Source: Archangium sp. (GTDB lineage Bacteria > Myxococcota > Myxococcia > Myxococcales > Myxococcaceae). From it: 64,000 nt of DNA. Of this stretch, positions 42,647-51,526 are shown piece after piece (the stretch's first letter is position 1; each line of letters begins with the position of its first letter). The stretch lies in assembly GCA_022843845.1 (NCBI GenBank), contig JALHMW010000009.1, forward strand, positions 1 through 64,000. The letters run 5' to 3'. A program made the position numbers and the translations under genes. The notes under the pieces are model-generated. The model was not told the DNA's origin. It worked only from the letters and a program-made list of their open reading frames with translations, and made no database searches.

Positions 42647-43084
42647 ATGAGAAAGCTCCTCGCCCTCCTGTTGCTGACCGCCGCCCCCAGCGCCTTCGCC
42701 ATCGGGTTCGAGGTCGACGCCGCGGGTGGCTACTGGTTCACCGGCACCCCGCAATTCCAGCTGCGCCTCGGCGTGCATCAACACCTGGCGAAGCTTGGTG
42801 AGCGCGCGAGCTTGAAAGGCGCGCTCCGCAGCGGCGTCTTCTTGAACACTGCTGGCTCCCGCATCGGCATTCCCCTCGATCTCGCGCTGGAGCTGCACTT
42901 CAACCCCGTCTCGTTCGGCGTCGTCGGCGGCCCCTGGTTTCACTTCAACGACGGCGACGTGGTGCGCGCGCACATCGGCGGCGAGTTCGCCGTGCGCCTG
43001 GGCCGGTTCATTCGTTTCTCGGTCGAGGTCGGCTGGCTGCAACCCGCGCCGCTGCTGCTGGGACGCTTTGGAGTGATGTTCTGA
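42647..43084 (+). CDS. Small exported beta-rich protein
   Basis: The 145-residue product starts at ATG 42647 with a signal peptide (MRKLLALLLLTAAPSAFA). The mature part is made of alternating strands with Gly/aromatic residues (GFEVDAAGGYWFTGTP, FQLRLGV, LALELHFNPVSFG, GPWFHFN, RFIRFSVEVGWLQ) and ends in LGRFGVMF, so it may be a small outer-membrane barrel of about eight strands. No specific family is recognised. It is followed after 2 bp by the lptC-like gene, so it may be cotranscribed with the Lpt genes. Confidence 0.65.
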   Translation: MRKLLALLLLTAAPSAFAIGFEVDAAGGYWFTGTPQFQLRLGVHQHLAKLGERASLKGALRSGVFLNTAGSRIGIPLDLALELHFNPVSFGVVGGPWFHFNDGDVVRAHIGGEFAVRLGRFIRFSVEVGWLQPAPLLLGRFGVMF

Positions 43085-43086
43085 GA

Positions 43087-43590
43087 GTGCTGGCCGCCAG
43101 CGCCGTGCTCCTCCTGGGGTGCTCGCAGGCGCCAGCGCCGGTCGCGCCGAAACCGCCCCCCGCGGCCCGCGCCGACGTGACGCTGCGCGACGTCACCGTT
43201 CGGCAGTATCGAGGCAGTGAGCTGCGCATGGTGGCGACGTCGCCGAAGCTCGAGCTCGCGCGTGACTCGAACGACTTCATGGCGCTCGACGCGGGCGTGC
43301 TGCTCAAGCGCACCGGCGTGACGGTGCTCGCGCCACGGGTGATCGGCAACAGCGCGACGCAAGGCGCGACGGGCTCGGGCGGCGTCGTCTTCCTCGGGAA
43401 TGACGGCACGGTGGGCCGGACGCCAACCGCGACGTACCAGCGCGACCTCTCGCCTGAAGGTGGGGCGTTCTCGGACGCGGGCGTCACGGTCGAGCACCCC
43501 CGCTTCTCGCTCGAGGCGACCGGCTTCTTCGCCGACCTGTCGGAGCAGCGCGTGCTGTTCGATCAGCCCGTCACCCGCACGAAGGAGTGA
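43087..43590 (+). CDS. lptC: LptC-like LPS export lipoprotein
   Basis: The 167-residue protein has a signal peptide with lipobox LLLGC and a Pro-rich stretch. It then has the LptC/DUF1239 beta-jellyroll pattern: DVTLRDVTVRQYRGSELRMVATSPKLEL, LTGVTVLAPRV-like strands and TVEHPRFSLEATGFFADLSEQRVLFD. LptC connects the LptB2FG transporter to periplasmic LptA. E. coli LptC has a membrane helix; here anchoring appears to be by lipid, as in some other groups. lptA follows after one inserted gene. Start codon GTG. Family call rests on pattern and context. Confidence 0.7.
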   Translation: MLAASAVLLLGCSQAPAPVAPKPPPAARADVTLRDVTVRQYRGSELRMVATSPKLELARDSNDFMALDAGVLLKRTGVTVLAPRVIGNSATQGATGSGGVVFLGNDGTVGRTPTATYQRDLSPEGGAFSDAGVTVEHPRFSLEATGFFADLSEQRVLFDQPVTRTKE

Positions 43591-43593
43591 GCC

Positions 43594-44364
43594 ATGCGTC
43601 TGCTCGTGCTCGTCGCCGCCCTCGGGTCGTTCTCGTCGTTCGCCGCCACCGAAGAGGACCTGTGGAAGGAGGCGCGCACGAGCGCTGCCGCGTTCGAGAA
43701 GCGCACGGGCGTGCCGATGCAATGGCTCGAAGGCGACCCGGCGAAGGGCCAGAGCGTGGGCGACGAGCTCATCGCGTGGCCTCCAAGCGCGCTCGACGTC
43801 ACGAGCTCGGCGCCGGCCCTGCTCAACGAGCTGACGATCTATCCCGACGCGTTCCTCAAGAGCTCAGGGCTCAAGCGGGTGGTGATCGCCCGTGGGCTCG
43901 AGCGTCGCGGCACGGCGTGGGGCGGGTTCGCGTTCTGGGCCGGGCCGAAGAAGGGCACCCTCTACGTGAGCTTGAGAAACCTCGCGCGGGCGGCGGTGAC
44001 GATTCACCACGAGGTGTTCCACCTCACGCAGCACATCGGAGCGATCGAGTCCCGTCGCGACAGCTGGAGCGCCTGCAACCCGCCCGGCTTCGTCTACGCC
44101 GTCGACGGCGAGATCGATCGAACCCGCCAGCGCGTCGCGACCATCACCGGCTACGCCCGCACCTCGCTCGTGGAGGATCAGGCGGAGATGTTCGCGTGGG
44201 CCGTGAGCGACGGCGCGTTCATGGCGCAGCAATCGCAGCAGGACGAAGCGATCGCGTGCAAGGCGAAGCTCATTCGCACGTTCGTGAAGCTGGTCGACTC
44301 GGGCTTCGACGACGCGCGGTGGGAGAAGCTGGCCTCGCGAAAGCCGGGTGAGTCACTGCCCTGA
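43594..44364 (+). CDS. Putative secreted zinc metallopeptidase (gluzincin-like)
   Basis: The 256-residue protein has a signal peptide (LLVLVAALGSFSSFA) and one HExxH motif in the segment VTIHHEVFHLTQHIG, followed about 50 residues later by SLVEDQAEMFAWA, which could give a third zinc ligand (Glu). This arrangement resembles gluzincins. The N-terminal half contains a strand-rich part with LKRVVIARGLERRG. It lies between lptC and lptA, so a link with envelope assembly is possible (BepA-like quality control is one idea), though nothing else shows it. The last 12 bases overlap a small gene on the other strand. Confidence 0.7.
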   Translation: MRLLVLVAALGSFSSFAATEEDLWKEARTSAAAFEKRTGVPMQWLEGDPAKGQSVGDELIAWPPSALDVTSSAPALLNELTIYPDAFLKSSGLKRVVIARGLERRGTAWGGFAFWAGPKKGTLYVSLRNLARAAVTIHHEVFHLTQHIGAIESRRDSWSACNPPGFVYAVDGEIDRTRQRVATITGYARTSLVEDQAEMFAWAVSDGAFMAQQSQQDEAIACKAKLIRTFVKLVDSGFDDARWEKLASRKPGESLP

Positions 44365-44598
44365 CAGGCGCTCGGCGAGGGGCTCGAACGACGCCGGGGC
44401 GACGACCAGGGAGCGGAGCTCGGGCGCGGTGCGATTCAACAGCCTCACGCCGTCTTTCGGAGTGATCGGGCGATCGACGAGGTCGCAGAAGACGACCCTC
44501 CCCTGCCACGTGCACTTCCACTTCCGGGGCGCAGACGTGCGAGGTGCGGCGAGCGCACCGACCGACACGAGCACGAGGAGGACACTGGCGAGCCGCAT
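44353..44598 (-). CDS. Small exported protein, unknown
   Basis: The 81-residue product starts at ATG 44598 with a signal peptide (MRLASVLLVLVSVGALA) and has two Cys (KWKCTWQGRVVFCDL), then LLNRTAPELRSLVVAPASFEPLAERL. No family is recognised. It is on the minus strand between lptC-metallopeptidase and lptA and overlaps the end of the metallopeptidase gene by 12 bases. The signal peptide and normal codon usage argue that it is real. Confidence 0.55.
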   Translation of the reverse strand: MRLASVLLVLVSVGALAAPRTSAPRKWKCTWQGRVVFCDLVDRPITPKDGVRLLNRTAPELRSLVVAPASFEPLAERLSGQ

Positions 44599-44640
44599 GA
44601 ACAGGGAGCGTAGACGAGGTCGACTGGGTGAAGTCAGTGT

Positions 44641-45507
44641 ATGGAGCCCCTCGTGTCGATGCTCCTCGCGCTGATCCTCGCTGCCGCGCCTGACGCTGGC
44701 GTCCTGCTCTCCCGGCCGGTCCAGGTGAGCGCCGACAAGCTCGAGCTGCTGAACAAGGAACAGCGCGCCGTCTACTCCGGCCACGCGAAGGCGATTCGCG
44801 ACACCACCACGCTGACGTGCGATCGCATCACCGTCGAGTATGGCGCCGATCGTGAAGTCACCCGCATTCTCGCGCGCGGCAACGTCGAGGCCGTCGATGG
44901 CGAGCGTTGGGCTCGTGGAGACGAGGCCGACTACGACAACCGCACCGGCACGTTGGTGATGCGCGGCAACCCCCAGGCGCGGCAGGGCAAACGTGAGGTG
45001 ATGGGAGAGCTCGTCACCTTCGTCACCGGCACCGAGCGCACCGTCGTCGAGAAGGCCCGCACCCGCGTCGACGAAGAGAAGGGCTTGTCGCGAGACGGCG
45101 GCGTGGTGTCGGGCCCGCAGCGCATCACCATCGACGCCGACCAGCTCATCCTCGACGAGCAGAAGAACCTGGCCGTGTGGAAGGGCCACGTCGTCGCGAA
45201 ACGAAGCGCCACCACCATCACTTCTCCCCAGCTGACGGCGGTGTACGACGACCAGGGCGAGATCACGAAGGTGCAGGCCCGCGGCGGCGTCGAGGCCACC
45301 GAGAAGGACCGCTGGGCCAAGGGACAACGCGGCGACTACGACGTGCAGACGGGCGTCCTCGTCGTCACTGGCCAGCCCCAGGCGAAGCAGGGCAGCAACC
45401 GCATGAAGGGCTCGAAGGTGACCTTCTTCACCGGCTCGGACTTCATCGAGGTCGAGAACGCCACCACCGTCATCGAGGTGGAGTCGAAGCGCCCGCCGAA
45501 GCGGTAG
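44641..45507 (+). CDS. lptA: LptA/OstA-type periplasmic LPS transport protein
   Basis: The 288-residue protein has a short signal peptide and two copies of the OstA jellyroll. Each begins QVSADKLELLNKEQRAVYSGHAK or TIDADQLILDEQKNLAVWKGHV, runs through VEYGADREVTRILARGNVEA or AVYDDQGEITKVQARGGVEA, and ends in GNPQARQGKREVMG or GQPQAKQGSNRMKG. LptA forms the bridge that carries LPS across the periplasm. E. coli LptA has one jellyroll; this protein is duplicated internally, so one chain would span twice the distance. A second start (Met7) is possible. Confidence 0.85.
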   Translation: MEPLVSMLLALILAAAPDAGVLLSRPVQVSADKLELLNKEQRAVYSGHAKAIRDTTTLTCDRITVEYGADREVTRILARGNVEAVDGERWARGDEADYDNRTGTLVMRGNPQARQGKREVMGELVTFVTGTERTVVEKARTRVDEEKGLSRDGGVVSGPQRITIDADQLILDEQKNLAVWKGHVVAKRSATTITSPQLTAVYDDQGEITKVQARGGVEATEKDRWAKGQRGDYDVQTGVLVVTGQPQAKQGSNRMKGSKVTFFTGSDFIEVENATTVIEVESKRPPKR

Positions 45508-45573
45508 TTCGAACGACGCGCCGCTCTGCCGTTGGTGGGCCTCGGCGTGTCGTTCAAGTAGCGTTGGGCGCTC

Positions 45574-46722
45574 ATGCGCTCCTTGCCCTGGCTCCTGGTC
45601 GTCGCGAGCTGCACGCCGATCACGCCCTTTCAGCCACCGCCGCCGCAGGGGTTGAGGTGCGATCGCATCGTCATTCCACCCGGCGCGCTCGAGGCGTCAC
45701 TCGCGTCGGCCAGCGCAGGGGACTGCGTCATTCTTCCCAGCGGCACCTACTCGGGGAGCTTCGTGTTGCCCGAGAACGTCACGCTCGCCGCGAGTGATGG
45801 CGCGATGGTGACGCTGACCGGTGGCAACCCCGTGCTCACGGTGAAGGGCGGCAGTCGATCGATCGTCCGCGGCCTTCGCATCGTCGGCGGCAGCGGGAGC
45901 GGCATCGCCATCGAGCCCGGCCCCGTGCAGTTGATCAGCGTCGCCGTCACCCAGAGTCAGCAGAGCGCCATCACCGCCACCTGCTCGCGCCCCGACTGCG
46001 CCGAGCGGGAGATCGCCATGACCGACTGTGAAGTCACGCAGAGCGCGGTCGGCCTGCGCATCGTCGGAGCCAGAGTCAGCGTCGAGGGCGGTCGCATCGC
46101 CGAACAGCTCGGCACCTCGCTGTCGTCGGGCTCGGGCGTGGTGGCGAGTGATGGCGCGGCGGTGACGCTCCGGAACGTGACGATCGAGCGCAACCAGAAC
46201 ATCGGCGTGCTCCTCGATGGGGCTGCCACGCGCGCCACGGTCGACGGCTGCACCATTCGGGAGAACACCGGGCGTGGACTCTGGGCGCAGGGGCAGACGG
46301 CCGACGCAGGGGTGGAGACGGTGACGGTGACGGGCGGGGAGATCAGCGGCAACTCGCTCATCGGCATCGGCGCGCGCGACACCTCGGGGCTCGTGATTCG
46401 TCAGACGCGAATCCTCACGACGAAGGCCATCCGCGTGCCGATCGACATCTCGACCTCGGAGGACATCGGCGACGGCATCGGGCTCTTCACCGGCACGCGC
46501 GCCGTGACGATCGAGGGCGTCGTCGCCGAGAACAACGCGCGGGCGCAGGTGCTCGCCGACGGCTCTGGACTGGGCGTGACCGTGTCGGGCACCGTCTCTG
46601 GCGGCCGCTTCCGGGTCGTCGTGCAGCGGCCCGTCGCGCCGGTGATGGTCGAGCAGGCGCTCGTCGATGCTCCGGCGACGGAGCTGCTGGTGCGCGCCGC
46701 AGCGATCGGGCTGGCGCCGTGA
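45574..46722 (+). CDS. Right-handed beta-helix lipoprotein
   Basis: The 382-residue protein has a short lipoprotein signal (LLVVASC) and then rungs of a parallel beta-helix (VTLTGGNPVLTVKGG, SIVRGLRIVGG, AVTLRNVTIERNQNIGVLLDG, ATVDGCTIRENTGRGLW, VETVTVTGGEISGN). No catalytic acid cluster of a known lyase is evident, so it could be a binding or structural surface protein. Its stop overlaps the start of the longer paralogue (GTGA), so the two are cotranslated. They lie between lptA and lptB. Confidence 0.75.
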   Translation: MRSLPWLLVVASCTPITPFQPPPPQGLRCDRIVIPPGALEASLASASAGDCVILPSGTYSGSFVLPENVTLAASDGAMVTLTGGNPVLTVKGGSRSIVRGLRIVGGSGSGIAIEPGPVQLISVAVTQSQQSAITATCSRPDCAEREIAMTDCEVTQSAVGLRIVGARVSVEGGRIAEQLGTSLSSGSGVVASDGAAVTLRNVTIERNQNIGVLLDGAATRATVDGCTIRENTGRGLWAQGQTADAGVETVTVTGGEISGNSLIGIGARDTSGLVIRQTRILTTKAIRVPIDISTSEDIGDGIGLFTGTRAVTIEGVVAENNARAQVLADGSGLGVTVSGTVSGGRFRVVVQRPVAPVMVEQALVDAPATELLVRAAAIGLAP

Positions 46723-49139
46723 AACAGCTCCTGGTGGGCGCGGTCCTCGCGACCCTGCTCGCGTGCCCGGCGATGCCTCCACCTCCCCCGCCGAGCTGCG
46801 ATGGCGGGTGTCCAGATACGGACGCGGGAACCGGCGGCTGCGGGCCCGGCACGTTCACCACGTCGACGGGCCAGTGCCAGCGCGTGGGGTGGACGACCTG
46901 CGACGCAGGCTTCACGACGGACCCGACGGGCTGGACCTGCCGCGCCGTCGTCGAGCGCTGCGATGCAGGGCAGGCGGCGTTTCCAGGTGAAGGGTGCTCC
47001 GCGCTCGGCTGGTCGGTCTGCCCGGCTGGCTTCACGCCAACGGCGACGAGCTGCGAGCCGGTGCTCCCGAGCGCCGCGTGCGCCGGAGCGACGCGCGCCG
47101 CACTTGGCCAGACGAATTGCGTGCCCGTCGGAGACTGCAGCGCGCCCTTCCCTCCTCCCGCCGCGACGGTCTTCGTCGATGCAGACGGCGGGGTCGATGC
47201 CACGCACTTCCGCACCATCGCCGCGGCGCTGAGCGCTGCTCCCGCCGGCGCCACGATCGCCATCGCCGACGGCCGCTACGCCGAGTCGCTCAAGCCGACC
47301 AGGCCCGTGAAGCTCGTCGGCCGCTGTCCATCGCGCGTCTCGCTGGTGGGCAACCCGGGCATCGAGCTGATTCGCACGCGCGACGTCGAGCTCGAGAGCC
47401 TCACCGTGCGCGACTCGATCCTCGCGGCGCGCCTCGAGCTGGGCGCGTCACTGCGGCTGCGCCACGTGGTGCTCGAAGACAACCTGCGCTCGGGGATTCA
47501 GGCGCTCGATCGCGGAACCCAGGTCGTCCTCGACAACGTCGTCATTCGCGGCACCGCGCCAGACCCGGCGACGGCCACCTTCGGCCAGGGCATCGCGATG
47601 GGCTCGGCGGCACAGCTGATGCTCACCGACGTCGAGCTGCGCGGCAACGGGGAGACGGCCCTCTTCCTCAACCAGGCCGGTACCACCGCGACGCTCACCC
47701 GCGTCGTGGTGTCCGACACACAGCCGCGCGCCAGCACGGGAAGGCTCGGCTGGGGCATCGCGGTCCAGGCAGGCGCGTCGCTCACCGCCACCCAGCTCGT
47801 CGTTCAAGACAATCTCGGCGTCGGCATTCTCATCGCGCAGCGAGGGAGCTCGGCCACGCTCACCGACACCGTCGTCCGTCGCATCACAGAGAGCACCGAC
47901 GCCACGGGCGCTGCCTTCGGCCTCGGCGTCTCGGCTCAGGCAGGCACGCTGACGTGGACCGGCGGCGCCATCGAAGACGTCACCGGCGGGTTGCTCGACG
48001 TGCAGGGCACCGAAGGGGTCGCCACCGTTCGCAACGTCACTGGCCAGCGGACGCTCGCCGGTGGTGCGCCACGCTTCGGCGTCGAGGCTCGCAACGGCGC
48101 GAAGGTGACGCTGGAGCGCGTCTGGCTCGCGAACCTCACCTCCTCGGGCGTGCTGGCCCTCGATCGCTCCGAGGTGACGATTGATCACCTGGCCGTCGCG
48201 GGAGTCACTGGCATCGGGCTTCGAGCGCAGGGCGGACGCATCACGGGCACTGCCGTCGACGTCCGCAACCACACCGAAGCCGGAGCGCTCGCCTCGCTCA
48301 CCGGCCAGCTTCAGCTCTCGCGCTCCGTGCTGGCGAACGCCGCCTCGACGACCGCTGACGGGGGCCTGGGCCTCGGCGCGAGCGCCAGTCAGAACAGCTC
48401 GCTCACCCTCGACGAGTGCCTGCTCGACAACAACCTCACCGCGGGCGTCTATGTGCGCGACCCCGGCTCGCGAGGCACCGTCACCCGCTCCGAGCTCCGC
48501 GGCACCCGGCTCGACGCGAACGGCGAGTTCGGTCAGGGCGTCATCGTCGAGAGCGGCGCGAAGGTGACGATGGACGACGTGGCCGTGTCGCAGAACCACA
48601 CCTCGGGCGTGCAGGTCGCCGGCGCGGCGAGTGAGCTGACGATGACGCGAGTCACCGTGCTCGGCACCCTCCCCCTCGGCTCCGGCAGCCGCGGGCGTGG
48701 TGCCAACGTGGCCTTCGGCGCGGCGATGCGCTCGACCAGCTCGGCCTTCGTCGACAACCAGCAGGTCGGGCTCTTCGCGTTTCAGTCGCGCATCGAAGCC
48801 ACCGACACACTCGTGCGGGGCACCCGCGCCGATCCCGATGGCCGCTACGGCAACGGCATCGAGGCGCTCACCGACGGCGTCATCTCGTTCGTGAAGGGCG
48901 CCATCGATCGAAGCGAGAGCATCGGCGCCGTCTTCGCCGAAGGTGCAGGCCTCATCGACGGCACACGCATGACGAACAACACCATCGCGCTGCACGCCCA
49001 GGACGGCACGACGATCGTCGAGCTTCCCGCTCCACCCGTGTCACTCGGCAACCGGCAGGTCGTCGTCACGGGGAGCACGAGCTTCGAAGGCAACCAATCG
49101 CGAACGGGCTCCGACGTCGTCACCGTGCCGCCTCCTTGA
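46719..49139 (+). CDS. Large right-handed beta-helix lipoprotein
   Basis: The 806-residue protein starts at GTG 46719 with a lipobox TLLAC. Residues about 25-140 are Cys-rich short repeats (CDAGFTTDPTGWTC, CPAGFTPTATSC). From about 150 come over twenty beta-helix rungs with motifs such as LTDVELRGNGETALFLN, LTRVVVSDTQ, TLDECLLDNNLTAGVYV and MDDVAVSQNHTSGVQV. These resemble DUF1565/pectate-lyase-like surface proteins. No active-site lyase residues can be assigned. It may present a long rod on the cell surface. Confidence 0.75.
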   Translation: MKQLLVGAVLATLLACPAMPPPPPPSCDGGCPDTDAGTGGCGPGTFTTSTGQCQRVGWTTCDAGFTTDPTGWTCRAVVERCDAGQAAFPGEGCSALGWSVCPAGFTPTATSCEPVLPSAACAGATRAALGQTNCVPVGDCSAPFPPPAATVFVDADGGVDATHFRTIAAALSAAPAGATIAIADGRYAESLKPTRPVKLVGRCPSRVSLVGNPGIELIRTRDVELESLTVRDSILAARLELGASLRLRHVVLEDNLRSGIQALDRGTQVVLDNVVIRGTAPDPATATFGQGIAMGSAAQLMLTDVELRGNGETALFLNQAGTTATLTRVVVSDTQPRASTGRLGWGIAVQAGASLTATQLVVQDNLGVGILIAQRGSSATLTDTVVRRITESTDATGAAFGLGVSAQAGTLTWTGGAIEDVTGGLLDVQGTEGVATVRNVTGQRTLAGGAPRFGVEARNGAKVTLERVWLANLTSSGVLALDRSEVTIDHLAVAGVTGIGLRAQGGRITGTAVDVRNHTEAGALASLTGQLQLSRSVLANAASTTADGGLGLGASASQNSSLTLDECLLDNNLTAGVYVRDPGSRGTVTRSELRGTRLDANGEFGQGVIVESGAKVTMDDVAVSQNHTSGVQVAGAASELTMTRVTVLGTLPLGSGSRGRGANVAFGAAMRSTSSAFVDNQQVGLFAFQSRIEATDTLVRGTRADPDGRYGNGIEALTDGVISFVKGAIDRSESIGAVFAEGAGLIDGTRMTNNTIALHAQDGTTIVELPAPPVSLGNRQVVVTGSTSFEGNQSRTGSDVVTVPPP

Positions 49140-49217
49140 AGTCGGCCCGATTGGGGCTTCCGGGCGGGCCTGCGCGCAGTAAGAACGGTGGCTCACCCGT
49201 TTTGGAGGAAGCCCTTC

Positions 49218-49745
49218 ATGCGCATCTCTGCCGCCGCTCCCGCCCGCGTCACCCAGCCCACGTACGAGAAGCTGAAGGCCCAGCTCGCGACGCTCGACAA
49301 GAAGATCGCCACCGCGTCGAAGGCGCTGCAGGACCACAAGGACATCATGATGCGGTCCCGCTACACGCCCGAGGGCCTGAAGCTCGCGACCGCGAAGCTC
49401 AAGTCGCTCGAGAAGGACCTCGCGAAGCTCCAGACGCAGCGTAAGCAGCTCGTCGCGCAGATGGCCGTGATTCGCCCGTCGACGAAGCCGCCCACCGCCG
49501 CCGCGCTCACCGCCGCCGTGGAGCGCCACCTCAAGGCCGGCGACCTGGAATTCGGCGCGAAGGCTCCGAAGAAGGAAGACATCCTCACGCAGACCTCGGT
49601 GCACAAGCACCCGTTCACGTACACGGCGATCGTGCTCAAGAACGACCCGACGCGCATGATCGTCAAGAAGGTGCTCACCGGCGGCTTCGTGCCTGCGAAG
49701 CCGGGCGACGGCACGTACTCGAAGCCGGTCTCCATCAAGCCTTGA
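49218..49745 (+). CDS. Hypothetical protein with coiled coil
   Basis: The 175-residue product starts at ATG 49218 with GGAGGAA eight bases before it. Residues about 12-85 are a charged coiled coil (YEKLKAQLATLDKKIATASKALQD and LKSLEKDLAKLQTQRKQLVAQM); the C-terminal part is strand-like (FTYTAIVLKNDPTRMIVKKVLTGGFVP). There is no signal peptide or membrane segment. I do not recognise the family. It lies downstream of the beta-helix genes by 78 bp and has its own good ribosome-binding site. Confidence 0.65.
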   Translation: MRISAAAPARVTQPTYEKLKAQLATLDKKIATASKALQDHKDIMMRSRYTPEGLKLATAKLKSLEKDLAKLQTQRKQLVAQMAVIRPSTKPPTAAALTAAVERHLKAGDLEFGAKAPKKEDILTQTSVHKHPFTYTAIVLKNDPTRMIVKKVLTGGFVPAKPGDGTYSKPVSIKP

Positions 49746-49759
49746 CGAATCGACGCACG

Positions 49760-49783
49760 GTGGCCCCGGGCTTTGGGGGTCAC
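49760..49783. repeat. Inverted repeat between convergent genes
   Basis: GTGGCCCC and GGGGTCAC (one G-U pair) with an 8-nt loop lie between the coiled-coil gene and the end of the GT39 gene; the right arm includes the latter's stop codon. It has no T-tract, so it could be a weak bidirectional terminator or a 3'-end stabiliser. Confidence 0.35.
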
Positions 49784-51426
49784 TGCGGCGTCAGCCACAC
49801 CCGTAACAGCTTCACCTCGCTCAACGTCTCGGCGCGGGTCGACGCCAGCAGGAACTTCGGGTTCGGCCGGCTCGTGCTGAAGGACGTGAAGGTGCCGAGC
49901 ACCTCGTAGGAGATGCCCTCCTGCGTCAGCGCCTCGAGCGGCCCGTCCTGGCCGAGCACCGCCACCTTCGACTTGCCGGCTTCGAGCGCGGCCTTCAGCC
50001 CGTCAGGCATGAGGTAGGTCGCGTCGCGCCGCGCGTAGAAGGAATACGAGAAGGCCGGCACCGCGAACACCACCGGGAGCATCGTGCTGGAGGGATCTTC
50101 CCGCCGAACCAGCGCGCCGAGCTCGCGCGACGGCTGCGACTCCAGAATGGCCGGCTGCACGAAGCCCGCGAGGAAGGCCATCACGCCCGCGAGCGAGAGC
50201 GTCATCGAGACGATCAGCCCCTCGTGCACAGGGAGCCGGCGCGCCCACGTCACGAGCACCACGAGGGGCGCGGCCACCACCGCCGCCCACACCGCCACCG
50301 TCGGGAGCTCGGCCGGGAAGCCCAGCGCGAAGGTGAGCCCAGCGAAGACGACCGCGACCCCCGAGAAGCCGATGAACAGCCACCGCCAGCGTGACGCCAT
50401 CACGTCGAGCCGCTCGAGCTCCTCGGCCGCCAGCAGGGCCGCCGCCGGCGTCAGCGGGTAGAGGTACTGCGGCAGCTTGTACGTGGAGATCGAGATCACC
50501 ACGAAGAGGAGCGAGAACCACCACAGCGGGATTCGGGAGAGCGAGCCCGGCAGCCGCCGCGTCGTCGCGAACAGCGCCACCCGCCGCGCGAGCGCGAACA
50601 CCAGCAACGGCGCGAACGGCAGGAACGCCCAGAGCGCGGTGTGCGTGAAGAACAGCGGCGTGGTGTCGTCGGCGAACCCGCTCTGCCCCCACAGCCGGCC
50701 GAAGCCCTGGTACCAGAGCATGTAGAGCAGCCCGTCATCGCCCGTCGTGGAGCGCGTCGCGGCGTAGAACGGCAACGCGACGAGCGCGGTGAAGACGAGG
50801 CCGAACGGCCAGACGCTCCAGAGCCGGCGCAGCAACGTGCTCGGCGCCTCGAGCCACGAGGGGCGAACGACCTCGGGCAACAACGCCAGCACCGGAATGC
50901 CCAGCCCGATGGGCCCCTTCGACAACACCGCGAGGCCTGCGACCGCCCACGCCACGAGCCTCAGCCACGGCCGCGTTCGACCCAGCAGCATCAGCGCGAT
51001 GGCCAGGCTCGTCATGGCCGTGAGCGCAGTGTCCACCTTGGGGTCGAGCACCATCAGGTGCGTGGAGAGCGACGCGCCCACCAGCGCCGCTGCCGTCAGC
51101 CCACGCTTCTCGTCCGCGAGCACCCGGCCGATGAGGAAGGTGGACACCATGGTGATGACGACGAAGAGCAGCCCGGGCAACCGCACGGCGAACGCGTCGA
51201 GGCCGAACACCGCCATGCCGGCGGCCTGCAGCCACATCGTCAGCGGCGGCTTGTTGAAGAAGGCGCCGTTCTGGTCGTGCAGGTGCAGCCAGTCGCCGCT
51301 CACCAGCATTCGGCGCGCGACGTCGGCGTACTGCGCGGGGTCGGTCTCCTGCACCTCGTTGCCGAGCCCGAGCACCGCCGGCCCGATCGACGCCGTCAAC
51401 AGCAGGGCCCAGGTGGTTCTCGTCAC
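49780..51426 (-). CDS. GT39-family (ArnT-like) membrane glycosyltransferase
   Basis: About 548 residues from GTG 51426 (a TTG 36 bases further is possible). It has the GT39/PMT pattern: an N-terminal helix, then a periplasmic loop with ETDPAQYADVARRML (Asp/Glu at the active site), NKPPLTMWLQA, and many membrane helices through residue about 430, with KGPIGLGIPVLAL in the middle. The last part is a soluble domain. Family members such as ArnT use polyprenyl-phosphate sugars to decorate lipid A or glycans. In this Lpt-rich area LPS modification is plausible but unproven. Convergent with the coiled-coil gene. Confidence 0.85.
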   Translation of the reverse strand: MTRTTWALLLTASIGPAVLGLGNEVQETDPAQYADVARRMLVSGDWLHLHDQNGAFFNKPPLTMWLQAAGMAVFGLDAFAVRLPGLLFVVITMVSTFLIGRVLADEKRGLTAAALVGASLSTHLMVLDPKVDTALTAMTSLAIALMLLGRTRPWLRLVAWAVAGLAVLSKGPIGLGIPVLALLPEVVRPSWLEAPSTLLRRLWSVWPFGLVFTALVALPFYAATRSTTGDDGLLYMLWYQGFGRLWGQSGFADDTTPLFFTHTALWAFLPFAPLLVFALARRVALFATTRRLPGSLSRIPLWWFSLLFVVISISTYKLPQYLYPLTPAAALLAAEELERLDVMASRWRWLFIGFSGVAVVFAGLTFALGFPAELPTVAVWAAVVAAPLVVLVTWARRLPVHEGLIVSMTLSLAGVMAFLAGFVQPAILESQPSRELGALVRREDPSSTMLPVVFAVPAFSYSFYARRDATYLMPDGLKAALEAGKSKVAVLGQDGPLEALTQEGISYEVLGTFTSFSTSRPNPKFLLASTRAETLSEVKLLRVWLTPQ

Positions 51427-51526
51427 GCCCGGCGTGTGTGCCAGCGCCAGAGCCGAAAGCAAGCCCGAGCGGAGCGCACCACGTCTTCGCGCACCGTCGG
51501 AAGCTGGGCTTTAGTCACCGACGACC

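Noticed and set aside
47448..48995. A 515-codon minus-strand frame opposite the beta-helix gene
   Set aside because: Repetitive shadow of the beta-helix rungs, with no domain resemblance.
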